From positions 1,612,001 through 1,676,000 of the forward strand of contig OY760517.1 in NCBI GenBank assembly GCA_963663615.1: a stretch of DNA of 64,000 nt. The letters run 5' to 3'. A program made the translations under genes and the position numbers. This DNA comes from G963663615 sp963663615. GTDB taxonomy: Bacteria; Bacteroidota; Ignavibacteria; Ignavibacteriales; Melioribacteraceae. Positions 1 to 7,963 of the stretch are shown here, in pieces (positions within the stretch are counted from its first letter, which is position 1; each line of letters begins with the position of its first letter). The notes under the pieces were generated by a model, which was not told where the DNA came from, did not search any database, and was given only the letters and a program-made list of their open reading frames with translations.

Positions 1-13
1 CATTTATACTTTC

Positions 14-33
14 GCCTCTCTCGAGGCTTTTTT
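14..33 (+). terminator. Rho-independent terminator of an upstream gene
   Basis: A 5-bp GC-rich stem (GCCTC 14-18, GAGGC 23-27) with a 4-nt loop is followed at once by a run of T. This is the usual intrinsic terminator layout and would end a plus-strand transcript entering from outside the window. Confidence 0.6.
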
Positions 34-53
34 CTTTGTTTTCCATATATGTT

Positions 54-183
54 CTATAAACCTTTCGCATCTGCCGATGCTGATAAGTTATTTTACATGG
101 AAAGCAACGGAGTTGCGACAGTTTTATAGAGTTTATTATAAAAAGTAGTTCATTAAAGCTGCAGAGCTGCGAAAGGTTTTATA
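54..183. repeat. Palindromic intergenic element with imperfect inverted ends
   Basis: The left arm (about 54-74, ATAAACCTTTCGCATCTGC) is nearly the reverse complement of the right arm (about 161-183, containing GCAGAGCTGCGAAAGGTTTT). The roughly 85 bases between them contain no credible ORF. A second small hairpin (AAACTAT 213-219, ATAGTTT 225-231) lies just downstream. I see no second copy in this window, so calling it a dispersed genomic repeat is an inference. Apart from these structures and the terminator, the 1-406 stretch holds nothing I can recognise. Confidence 0.45.
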
Positions 184-406
184 CTCGTAATAACCAGCAC
201 TCCTTATTTAAGAAACTATCGATAATAGTTTAAATAAAAAATCTATCATTATTATATTGCATTCCTTCCCTGAGAGTGGAGCTTTATAGTTGGGGTAAAA
301 ACTTTGTAAATAACAACATGAATATACTTCAAGCTAAATAGTTTATTTTTAACCTAAATATTGTTAATTTAATACTTAAACTTATGGGCTTACTTTTGGG
401 GTATAA

Positions 407-3400
407 ATGAGCGAACTTGCATTAAAACTTATACGTGAAGAAAAACAAAAACAAACGGGCATACTTGACCTTGGCAATACCGGCTTAACCGAGCTGCCCG
501 ATGAACTTTTTGAGCTTACCCACCTTGAGGAACTGTACCTTAGTAACGAATATTTGGATTACGAAAAAAAAGAATGGGCAAAAAGTAAAAACCAAGGGCA
601 GTTAAACAAGCTTGATTTAGATGAATTACCGGGTAGTTTTAACAGCCTTGTAAACCTTAAAAAATTGTTTATGGGGGGGGGCTACTTCAATGTTTGGAGT
701 ATTAAGGATTGTTCTGTTTTGAAAAATTTAACGAGCCTTCAGAGTCTTGACCTTAGCAATAATCAAATATCAGATATAAGTTTTCTAAAAGGGCTAACGA
801 GCCTTCAGAGTCTTGACCTTAGCGTAAATCAAATATCAGATATAAGTTTTCTAAAGGGGCTAACGAGCCTTCAGAGTCTTGACCTTAGCAATAATCAAAT
901 ATCAGATATAAGTTTTCTAAAAGGGCTAACGAGCCTTCAGTCTCTTGACCTTAGCTATAATCAAATATCAGATATAAGTTTTCTAAAAGGGCTAACGAGC
1001 CTTCAGAGTCTTGACCTTAGCGTAAATCAAATATCAGATATAAGTTTTCTAAAGGGGCTAACGAGCCTTCAGAGTCTTGACCTTAGCTATAATCAAATAT
1101 CAGATATAAGTTTTCTAAAAGGGCTAACGAGCCTTCAGTCTCTTGACCTTAGCTATAATCAAATATCAGATATAAGTTTTCTAAAAGGGCTAACGAGCCT
1201 TGAGAGTCTTGACCTTAGCTATAATCAAATATCAGATTACAGTTTTCTAAAAGGGCTAACGAGCCTTCAGAGTCTTGACCTTCGCGATAATCAAATATCA
1301 GATATAAGTTTTCTAAAAGGGCTAACGAGCCTTCAGAGTCTTTACCTTAGCGGAAATCAAATATCAGATATAAGTTTTCTAAAAGGGCTAACGAGCCTTC
1401 AGAGTCTTTACCTTAGCTCTAATGAAATATCAGATTACAGTTTTCTAAAAGGGCTAACGAGCCTTCAGAGTCTTTACCTTAGCTCTAATGAAATATCAGA
1501 TTACAGTTTTCTAAAAGGGCTAACGAGCCTTCATACTCTTGACCTTAGCTATAATCAAATATCAGAATTAAATCAAATTAGCTTTATTGCAGACATGGGG
1601 TCTTTGAGGAAGCTAAAAGTATATAAAAATCCTTTTGTTAAAAAAGCTGGTTTGGAGCTAAGTGAATATGATAATCATTTGGAAGTTATTAAAAAAGAGC
1701 TGGAACGGTTTCAACTTGGAAAAAATTATGAAATTACATTACCGGTTAAAATGGTTTTTATTGGAAATCACCATACAGGTAAATCAACTTTACTTGAATA
1801 CTTAAAAACGTATGAAATAATAAATTTAAGCGATAATGAAAGTACACATATAATTCAAATTGATAATTACAAATTCGGCAAAGCCGGAGATTTACCCGAT
1901 GTTATAACTTTTGATTTTGGTGGACAGGATTATTATCATGGAATTTATAAAGTGTTCTTGAGTACCGGGGCAATATTTATACTTGTCTGGGACAAAGAAA
2001 GAAATAATAATAGAAGATCGGAAGATAAAAGCGGTAAAAACAGGCATACACAAAACTTTTGTGTTAACTATTGGCTTGGGCAAAAAAAGCATTTTGAAGA
2101 TAATGATATTTCAAAAACTGATATCGATACACTTTTTCTTGTTGAAACACATATTGATGTAAAGAAAGATATGGATGAAGAACAGATTCCACAAACTTGT
2201 AAAGTTACTCAAGAATTTCATGTATCACTCAACAAGGATTTTTATAAAGCAGATAATAAAAAAAGATTAGAATATCTTAAAGCTGTTATAGAATCTACAT
2301 TAAGATTAAAGCAGATAAAAGTAAAAAGACCTAAACACTATCAAAAATTATTAAGTGATATATTTGAATATCATAAAGCTAAAAACAGTAAAAATATTGT
2401 AAAAACAATTGAGGACTTAAAGAAAGATTATAATTATTCGGAAAATGAATTAAAAATAGATTTAGTGCAGTTTAGGGAAAAAGGTTTAATATTTTATTAC
2501 CCTGATATTTCAAAAATTGAAAATAAAGTTTGGCTTAATCCCACCGGATTTGCAAAAGAAGTACATAATATACTTGGTAAAGAACTATTAACCGAGCAGA
2601 GGGGGATAGTTACCAAAACAACATTTGAAGAGAGCGTTGATAATGATATTATAGAAGTATTAAAGAAACAAAAAGTAATATTTGAACATATATATGCCAA
2701 GCCTCCTGAATATATTATTCCCGGTTATTTGCCATGTGCAACAGATGACGATTCAATTTTTGCAATGCTTCGGCATGGTCTTAAAACTACTTTTATATTA
2801 AAATTTAAATATTTTTTGCCTTTTGGTTTTATGACGAGTTTAATTTGTCATTTCGGTAATTTACCCGAACATAAGAAATTTTGGAGAGACCAGATAATAT
2901 TTACATATAATTCTGAAAATAAAGTATATATTGGGCTTGATTTTGAAAAGCTTGAAATAATGGTGGCAATATCAAATAAATATGGCAAAAATATTAAAGA
3001 TGTTACAAGAAATATTTTTGGTGAAATCATTGGTTTATTTCATGGAAATATGGAACAAATTAAAGAAAAAGTACCAATGGATCGTGAAAATGTTAAAAAT
3101 TTAATTAGGGAAAATGAAGATAGGGCGGAGAAAGAGCAAATAAAGATTGTTGAGAATTTATTTATTTCAACTGATAATACACATTTTGTGAAGCATGAAG
3201 ACCTTGCAAAAATTGATAAAGAAACAAAAATTAGAGCATTTATAAAAGAAAATGATATTCTAACAGAAAAATCAAGAGAGGTTTCTGTTACACCTTACCA
3301 GCCATTTGTTAACAGGAGATTGCACAAAATGAAAAAAGTTTTTATTTCTTATTCGCATGATGATCTAAAATATCGCAAAGAATTGCAGAAATATTTAATT

Positions 3401-3832
3401 AATCTGGAGCGTACAAAAGAAATTGAGATATGGCAGGATGGTTTAATTGACGAGGGTGAAGAGTGGGATAAAACAATTAAAAAATCATTGGAAGAAGCTG
3501 AAATAATAATAATGCTCGTTAGTCAAAGTTTTATAGCCTCAAGTTATGTGCATGAAATAGAAATGGCTAATGCCATGAAGCGTAAGAAATCAGAAGAAGT
3601 AATTATTTTTCCTGTACTTCTTTCAAATTGTGACTGGCAAGAATGGAAAATATTTTCGAAAGAAGTTGATGAGGAAAAATTAAAAGCAAATGAATGGAAA
3701 ATTGGGGATTTTCAGTTTTTCCCAAGAGACGAGGAAAATGCAAGACTTAAACCAGTTGAAAAGTGGGAGTTTCAGGCAGATGTTTGGACTGAATTAGTTA
3801 AAAAGATTAGGAAAATTATTAAGACAGTTTAG
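407..3832 (+). CDS. LRR-Roc/COR-TIR receptor-like protein
   Basis: This 1141-residue protein joins three modules. Residues 1-100 are degenerate LRRs and residues 108-393 are 13 nearly identical 22-residue LRRs. A Roc GTPase follows: G1 at 453-460 (GNHHTGKS), DxGGQ at 503-507 and a THxD G4 at 581-584, then a COR-like region to about 820. The last 165 residues from Met975 form a TIR domain (KVFISYSHDD start; SSYVHEIE with candidate catalytic Glu1050 or Glu1052). Roco proteins are GTP-regulated switches. Bacterial TIR domains are often NAD-cleaving effectors, so an immune-receptor-like role is a reasonable inference, not shown. A 9-G tract lies in the 5' part and the repeat array is highly homogeneous. 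It stands alone between repeat elements, beside unrelated genes. The ATG at 407 has only a weak GGGG upstream. Confidence 0.85.
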   Translation: MSELALKLIREEKQKQTGILDLGNTGLTELPDELFELTHLEELYLSNEYLDYEKKEWAKSKNQGQLNKLDLDELPGSFNSLVNLKKLFMGGGYFNVWSIKDCSVLKNLTSLQSLDLSNNQISDISFLKGLTSLQSLDLSVNQISDISFLKGLTSLQSLDLSNNQISDISFLKGLTSLQSLDLSYNQISDISFLKGLTSLQSLDLSVNQISDISFLKGLTSLQSLDLSYNQISDISFLKGLTSLQSLDLSYNQISDISFLKGLTSLESLDLSYNQISDYSFLKGLTSLQSLDLRDNQISDISFLKGLTSLQSLYLSGNQISDISFLKGLTSLQSLYLSSNEISDYSFLKGLTSLQSLYLSSNEISDYSFLKGLTSLHTLDLSYNQISELNQISFIADMGSLRKLKVYKNPFVKKAGLELSEYDNHLEVIKKELERFQLGKNYEITLPVKMVFIGNHHTGKSTLLEYLKTYEIINLSDNESTHIIQIDNYKFGKAGDLPDVITFDFGGQDYYHGIYKVFLSTGAIFILVWDKERNNNRRSEDKSGKNRHTQNFCVNYWLGQKKHFEDNDISKTDIDTLFLVETHIDVKKDMDEEQIPQTCKVTQEFHVSLNKDFYKADNKKRLEYLKAVIESTLRLKQIKVKRPKHYQKLLSDIFEYHKAKNSKNIVKTIEDLKKDYNYSENELKIDLVQFREKGLIFYYPDISKIENKVWLNPTGFAKEVHNILGKELLTEQRGIVTKTTFEESVDNDIIEVLKKQKVIFEHIYAKPPEYIIPGYLPCATDDDSIFAMLRHGLKTTFILKFKYFLPFGFMTSLICHFGNLPEHKKFWRDQIIFTYNSENKVYIGLDFEKLEIMVAISNKYGKNIKDVTRNIFGEIIGLFHGNMEQIKEKVPMDRENVKNLIRENEDRAEKEQIKIVENLFISTDNTHFVKHEDLAKIDKETKIRAFIKENDILTEKSREVSVTPYQPFVNRRLHKMKKVFISYSHDDLKYRKELQKYLINLERTKEIEIWQDGLIDEGEEWDKTIKKSLEEAEIIIMLVSQSFIASSYVHEIEMANAMKRKKSEEVIIFPVLLSNCDWQEWKIFSKEVDEEKLKANEWKIGDFQFFPRDEENARLKPVEKWEFQADVWTELVKKIRKIIKTV
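673..681 (+). repeat. Poly-G(9) tract inside the LRR-Roc-TIR gene
   Basis: Nine consecutive G residues encode part of Met-Gly-Gly-Gly-Tyr (residues 89-93). The tract is in frame as read here. Gain or loss of one G would shift the frame before the LRR array and all effector domains. Homopolymer tracts of this length are classic slippage sites in phase-variable genes. Confidence 0.85.
728..1585 (+). repeat. Tandem array of thirteen 66-bp LRR-coding repeats
   Basis: Each 66-bp unit encodes 22 residues of internalin-like LRR pattern (LTSLQSLDLSxNQISDISF...). Units are near-identical at synonymous positions too. Units 11 and 12 appear identical, and units 2-4 match units 5-7 except for the variable codon of units 3 and 6, which implies duplication of a 198-bp block. 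The last unit has diverged in its second half. There are no spacers, so it is not a CRISPR array. Confidence 0.95.
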
Positions 3833-3837
3833 AATAA

Positions 3838-3976
3838 ATCGGTTTCTGAGCCTGTCGAAGGACCCGGTGGTTCGATCACCGACAAACATTGGTACAGGCA
3901 AGCTCAGCAACCTGTCAGGCTGCATCACGGAATGGGCAACAAGTCCCTCTCCTTGAAGGAGAGGGATTTAGGGAGA
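3838..3976. repeat. Intergenic repeat region with strong hairpin
   Basis: The spacer between two convergent genes contains several short palindromes, for example CCTGTCAGG near 3911. It also has a perfect 11-bp inverted repeat (TCCCTCTCCTT 3944-3954, AAGGAGAGGGA 3956-3966) with a 1-nt gap. The stem has no following T run, so a dispersed palindromic repeat is more likely than a simple terminator. Base composition is clearly more GC-rich than the neighbours. Confidence 0.55.
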
Positions 3977-3980
3977 GGTC

Positions 3981-5504
3981 TTAAGCTTCTTTCTTTTTAA
4001 TAACAAACTTGTCGTAAGCGAAAATTAGTCCGGCTGTTAGTAGAGAGAGAGCTGCGAATATAGCCCACATGATATCGGGGCGTTGCATATCGCGACCAAA
4101 AGTAGCGTACATTTGCCCGGATAAGATGCCACCAAATAAATTACCAAGAGCCACACACCAGTAGAAGTAACCCATGTACATTGCCACCTTTCCTTTAGGA
4201 GCAATTTTACCGGTATATTCCTTTGATTTTGGCGAAGCCATCATTTCGCCAAACGAGAATACTAAAATACCCGCAATGACAATCCAGCCAGTAGTACCAA
4301 ATACCAAAATTACAAAGCTGAATATTGTTATAATAACACCCCAGAATATAGTGGTAAAAGCTTTAAGGCGAGTAACAATTGCCGAAATAAATACCTGGAA
4401 GAAAATAATTGCAAGAGCGTTAACGTTGGTCATGTATTCGGGATTAACCTTGCCAGGTTCAGCCATGGATGAGCTAAATGCAGCACCCCATGAATCGAGT
4501 CCAATATAGTTGAACATAGCAGTTGCCGAGTTAAGTACATCCGAAGTATCAGTAAAATCGCGGATATAATTAGGCAGGGTATAGTGTAACTGATTAAATG
4601 CAGTCCAGAAACCAGACATAAGTAGCAGGAACAGCCCAAAACGCCAGTCACCAACTTTCATACGCTGAGTTATCCAGCTTTTACTTTCGCTATCACCTTT
4701 GCCAAGCATAGCATCGTAAATAAGGTTAACAACAATCCAGCCAATGGCAATTAAAATAATATGCAACCATGTAAGTGGTGTACTGGACTCAAATTTGGAA
4801 CCAAGCACAAGGATAATCAATAACCCGAAAACAAGAATAAAAAAGCGACCATTACCAAGCACATCAACCATATCGGAGAAAACTTTTTTCAGCTTTCGCG
4901 GATTTTTGGATTGTGCCTCGTTCGTCGGCTCCTTGTAAAAGAACACAACAAAAATAAAGTTGATAGCTACCCAAATTGATGAAGCAATAAAAATATAACT
5001 CCAGTCCCAACCACGTACAACACCGGCAACAATAGGACCAACAAATCCGCCAATATTTACCATCATATAAAAAATACCAAAACCCATAGATGCGGATTTT
5101 TCGTTAGTAACAGTAGAAATAGTACCAATAATAACCGGCTTAAACATTCCAGCACCAATAGCCACTAACATAAACGCCATAAAGAAAGTAGGGAATGTTT
5201 TAAACTGACCGAGCATATAGTAGGCTGGTACGAGTACAACAAATGAAGCGAACAACATTTTCTTAAAGCCGTACCTGTCTGCCAGAGTACCAGATACTAC
5301 CGGGAATAGATAAAGGAAGAAAGTAGCAACACCCTGCAATACGCCGCGATCCTCATCGGTAAAGCCAAGTCCGCCGGATTCCACCGTACCTGTTATATAA
5401 AGAGATGATAGAGCGAAGAAGCCATACCATGCCATTCTTTCGAAAATTTCCATGGTATTGGCAATCCAAAAAGTTTGCGGAAATTGTTTAATAGATTTCA
5501 TCAT
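3981..5504 (-). CDS. POT/PTR2-family proton-coupled oligopeptide transporter
   Basis: This is an inner-membrane MFS transporter of the POT family, which imports di- and tripeptides with protons. The family ExxER proton-coupling motif is at residues 19-23 (EIFER), followed by a YGFFALSSLYIT segment typical of helix 1. The rest is a dozen or more hydrophobic helices over 507 residues, the usual length. A TTG lies further upstream at 5510, but the adjacent ATGs at 5504 and 5501 are more likely starts. It is transcribed alone, away from purC, and a good Bacteroidota-type promoter lies 85 bases upstream. Confidence 0.88.
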   Translation of the reverse strand: MMKSIKQFPQTFWIANTMEIFERMAWYGFFALSSLYITGTVESGGLGFTDEDRGVLQGVATFFLYLFPVVSGTLADRYGFKKMLFASFVVLVPAYYMLGQFKTFPTFFMAFMLVAIGAGMFKPVIIGTISTVTNEKSASMGFGIFYMMVNIGGFVGPIVAGVVRGWDWSYIFIASSIWVAINFIFVVFFYKEPTNEAQSKNPRKLKKVFSDMVDVLGNGRFFILVFGLLIILVLGSKFESSTPLTWLHIILIAIGWIVVNLIYDAMLGKGDSESKSWITQRMKVGDWRFGLFLLLMSGFWTAFNQLHYTLPNYIRDFTDTSDVLNSATAMFNYIGLDSWGAAFSSSMAEPGKVNPEYMTNVNALAIIFFQVFISAIVTRLKAFTTIFWGVIITIFSFVILVFGTTGWIVIAGILVFSFGEMMASPKSKEYTGKIAPKGKVAMYMGYFYWCVALGNLFGGILSGQMYATFGRDMQRPDIMWAIFAALSLLTAGLIFAYDKFVIKKKEA

Positions 5505-5588
5505 AAGCAAAAGTTTTCCGGTTAATGAACAAAATATTTAATTATAATTTTTATTTATAATTTCTTAACTTTGGCTTTCCAAATTTGG

Positions 5589-5619
5589 CAAAGATATAAT
5601 TGAATATACGAATAATCAA
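5589..5619 (-). promoter_or_regulatory. Bacteroidota-type promoter for the POT transporter
   Basis: On the minus strand a TTG (5619-5617) is followed by 20 nt and then TATCTTTG (5596-5589). This fits the Bacteroidota housekeeping consensus of TTG, 19-21 nt, TAnnTTTG. It would give a leader of about 75 nt before the transporter start. Confidence 0.5.
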
Positions 5620-5713
5620 GAATAATCGGACTGCATATTGTATTAAATATACCATTTGCAATAAGTTACTAACGTGATTATATTAAAATTGAAATTTCAG
5701 GTGGTGATTAGTT

Positions 5714-6604
5714 ATGGTTTTAAAAGAAACTAATTTTTCGGGATTAAAACTTGTAAAGCAGGGTAAGGTGCGTGATATCTATGATTTGGGTGAAGCTTAT
5801 CTTATGGTTGCCAGCGACAGGCTTTCGGCATTCGATGTAATAATGGAGGAAGGAATTCCGAATAAGGGAAAGGTTTTGAACAGAATTTCTGAATTTTGGT
5901 TTAATTTTTTTGAGGATGTTGTAGATAACCATATGATTACCGCGGATGTTGAAGAATATCCTGAAGAATGTGAGCCTTATGCAGAGCAACTAAAAGACCG
6001 TTCGATGTTAGTGCTTAAAAGCGAAGTTATTCCACTTGAGTGCATAGTAAGAGGATATATTTCCGGTTCGGGCTGGAATGAGTATAAAAAACAAGGTACA
6101 GTATGCGGTATAAAGTTGCCCGAAGGTTTGGTTGAATCAGATAAATTACCCGAACCCCTGTTCACTCCTTCTACAAAAGCAGAAATTGGTGGTCATGATG
6201 AAAACATATCTGAAGAAAAAGCAATTGAATTGGTTGGTAAGGAAACTTACGACAAAGTTAAGGAGTATGCTTTAACCATTTATAATAAAGCTTATGAATT
6301 TGCTTACGAAAGAGATATTATTATTGCAGATACCAAGATGGAATTTGGCGTTTTTGAAGACGAAATTATATTGATCGATGAAGTGTTAACACCTGATTCA
6401 AGTCGCTTTTGGCCAAAAGATAAATATGAACCCGGAAAATCGCAGTTTAGTTATGATAAGCAGTACGTTAGGGATTATTTATTGTCTATTGGATTTGATA
6501 AAAATCCTCCGGCACCAAATTTACCTGAAGATGTTATAAATAATACATCTGAAAAATATCTTGAAGTATTGTTGGAACTAACCGGAATTGAGATAGAAGA
6601 ATGA
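5714..6604 (+). CDS. purC: Phosphoribosylaminoimidazole-succinocarboxamide synthase
   Basis: SAICAR synthetase joins CAIR and aspartate with ATP in de novo purine synthesis. Both family signatures are present: IVRGYISGSGWNEY (about 111-124) and LIDEVLTPDSSRF (about 220-232). The N-terminal GKVRDIYDLG and SDRLSAFDV blocks are intact. The length of 296 residues fits the longer bacterial/yeast-like type. A GGTGGTG Shine-Dalgarno sequence precedes the ATG. The stop overlaps the start of the DUF971 gene (ATGA), so the two are probably cotranscribed. Confidence 0.96.
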   Translation: MVLKETNFSGLKLVKQGKVRDIYDLGEAYLMVASDRLSAFDVIMEEGIPNKGKVLNRISEFWFNFFEDVVDNHMITADVEEYPEECEPYAEQLKDRSMLVLKSEVIPLECIVRGYISGSGWNEYKKQGTVCGIKLPEGLVESDKLPEPLFTPSTKAEIGGHDENISEEKAIELVGKETYDKVKEYALTIYNKAYEFAYERDIIIADTKMEFGVFEDEIILIDEVLTPDSSRFWPKDKYEPGKSQFSYDKQYVRDYLLSIGFDKNPPAPNLPEDVINNTSEKYLEVLLELTGIEIEE

Positions 6605-6903
6605 CAGCTGAAAAAATAAAAGTAGAAGATGGAAAATCACTTAGAATTGAATGGAGTAATTCTGAGGTAACAGTAGTAAATTTGATGAAATTGCGTAGAG
6701 AATGCCCGTGTGCATATTGCAAGGTTGAACGTGATGAGGAAAGTAATTCCTTTATTCCGATCTATTCACGAAACCAGTTAAGTATTGATTCGATAGAACC
6801 TTCTGGTACTGTTGGACTTAAAATAGTATGGGGTGATGGTCATAATACCGGTATCTATGAATATGGCTTTTTGCAAAATATATCTGAAAAGGTTGGAAAA
6901 TAA
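6601..6903 (+). CDS. DUF971 domain protein
   Basis: This 100-residue protein matches the DUF971 / gamma-butyrobetaine hydroxylase N-terminal-like fold. It carries LRIEWS, the RRECPCAYC cysteine cluster (C35, C37, C40) that probably binds a metal, and a late IVWGDGHNTGIYEYGFL segment. Free-standing DUF971 proteins occur widely and some are linked to iron-sulfur protein assembly, so no specific role is assigned. It overlaps purC by 4 nt and is followed 2 nt later by pgsA. Confidence 0.82.
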   Translation: MTAEKIKVEDGKSLRIEWSNSEVTVVNLMKLRRECPCAYCKVERDEESNSFIPIYSRNQLSIDSIEPSGTVGLKIVWGDGHNTGIYEYGFLQNISEKVGK

Positions 6904-6905
6904 TA

Positions 6906-7511
6906 ATGCTATTACCTAATCAGTTAACCGTACTAAGGATTATACTTACACCCGTGTTTTTCTTTTTATTTATGGCTGAAAGTCCGTTACTAAAACAAAT
7001 TTCACTTGGAGTATTTTTGTTGGCAGCTTTTACCGATTGGTATGATGGTTGGCTTGCCCGAAAATTCAATTATTTTACCGAGTGGGGAAAAATAATGGAT
7101 CCGCTTGCAGATAAAATACTAACCACTTCTGCGTTTATTGCGTTTGTAAAATTAGGTGTATTTGAGTTGTGGATGGTAGTGTTGATTGTTCTTCGAGATG
7201 TGATAATAACATCTTTGCGTTTTTATTCCGAATCGAAGAAAGTATCGTTTGCAACACGAAAATCGGCAAAAATTAAAACTTTTATGCAGATGTTTTTTCT
7301 TTATTACTGTTTAATAATTTTTACTTTGCAAACAGTTGAGTACATTTATAACGGGAATGAGATTTTATTTGGGTACCTCACAAACCCCGGTCTAATTTAT
7401 TATAGCATGCTGGTGTTAACTCTTTATACAGTATGGACAGGTATAGAATATTTTTACCATAATATAAATGTATTAAAAAGGTTATTTAATTTTGAAACCA
7501 AACAAAATTGA
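6906..7511 (+). CDS. pgsA: CDP-diacylglycerol-glycerol-3-phosphate 3-phosphatidyltransferase
   Basis: This integral membrane enzyme makes phosphatidylglycerophosphate from CDP-diacylglycerol, the committed step to phosphatidylglycerol. The CDP-alcohol phosphatidyltransferase motif is complete: D44, D47-G48, A51-R52, G61, D65 and D69. Several hydrophobic helices surround it over 201 residues. The next gene, pgpA, overlaps its 3' end by 20 nt and encodes the following step, so the two are likely translationally coupled. Confidence 0.93.
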   Translation: MLLPNQLTVLRIILTPVFFFLFMAESPLLKQISLGVFLLAAFTDWYDGWLARKFNYFTEWGKIMDPLADKILTTSAFIAFVKLGVFELWMVVLIVLRDVIITSLRFYSESKKVSFATRKSAKIKTFMQMFFLYYCLIIFTLQTVEYIYNGNEILFGYLTNPGLIYYSMLVLTLYTVWTGIEYFYHNINVLKRLFNFETKQN

Positions 7512-7944
7512 AATTCTTTTAGGGAGTGCAGTTTATACCGGATTTATTCCTTTTGCTTCTGGTACATTTGGCTCCCTTGTTGGTCTTGCCGCTTACTTGA
7601 TTCCCGGCTTTGAACAGCTACACATAATTTTGCCGGCGATATTCATCTTTTCAATCTGGGGAATGCGAATTGGTGACAAATTTGAAACTGTTTATGGGAA
7701 AGACCCCGCTGAATGCACCCTTGATGAGGTTGTTGGAATGTGGATATCCCTGCTTCTTGTCCCCAAAGAACCTCTCTTTATTATAGTTGCATTTATTATT
7801 TGGCGTGCACTGGATATTATTAAACCTTATCCGGCTAACAGAATTGAAAAGCTAAAAGGTGGTGCTGGTATAATGCTGGATGATGTTGTGAGTGGTATCT
7901 ACACATTTTTAATTATGCAGATTTTTGTATATCTTGTAAAATGA
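7492..7944 (+). CDS. pgpA: Phosphatidylglycerophosphatase A
   Basis: This enzyme removes the phosphate from phosphatidylglycerophosphate to give phosphatidylglycerol. The 150-residue protein has the PgpA layout of an acidic DEVVGMW block near residue 82, a KPYPANRIEKLKGGAGIMLDDVV block near 105-127 and hydrophobic segments. The likely start is TTG at 7492, inside the end of pgsA. The pairing with pgsA gives two consecutive steps of the same pathway. Confidence 0.9.
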   Translation: MKPNKIEILLGSAVYTGFIPFASGTFGSLVGLAAYLIPGFEQLHIILPAIFIFSIWGMRIGDKFETVYGKDPAECTLDEVVGMWISLLLVPKEPLFIIVAFIIWRALDIIKPYPANRIEKLKGGAGIMLDDVVSGIYTFLIMQIFVYLVK

Positions 7945-7963
7945 CAATTAATCTAAAATTATT

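Noticed and set aside
728..1585. Tandem repeats as a CRISPR array
   Set aside because: The 66-bp units are contiguous with no unique spacers and encode in-frame LRRs.
5511..5713. Purine riboswitch before purC
   Set aside because: No three-way-junction core pattern is recognisable; only promoter-like elements are seen.
7945..7963. Possible small gene or RNA between pgpA and cinA
   Set aside because: Only 19 bases; simple intergenic spacer.
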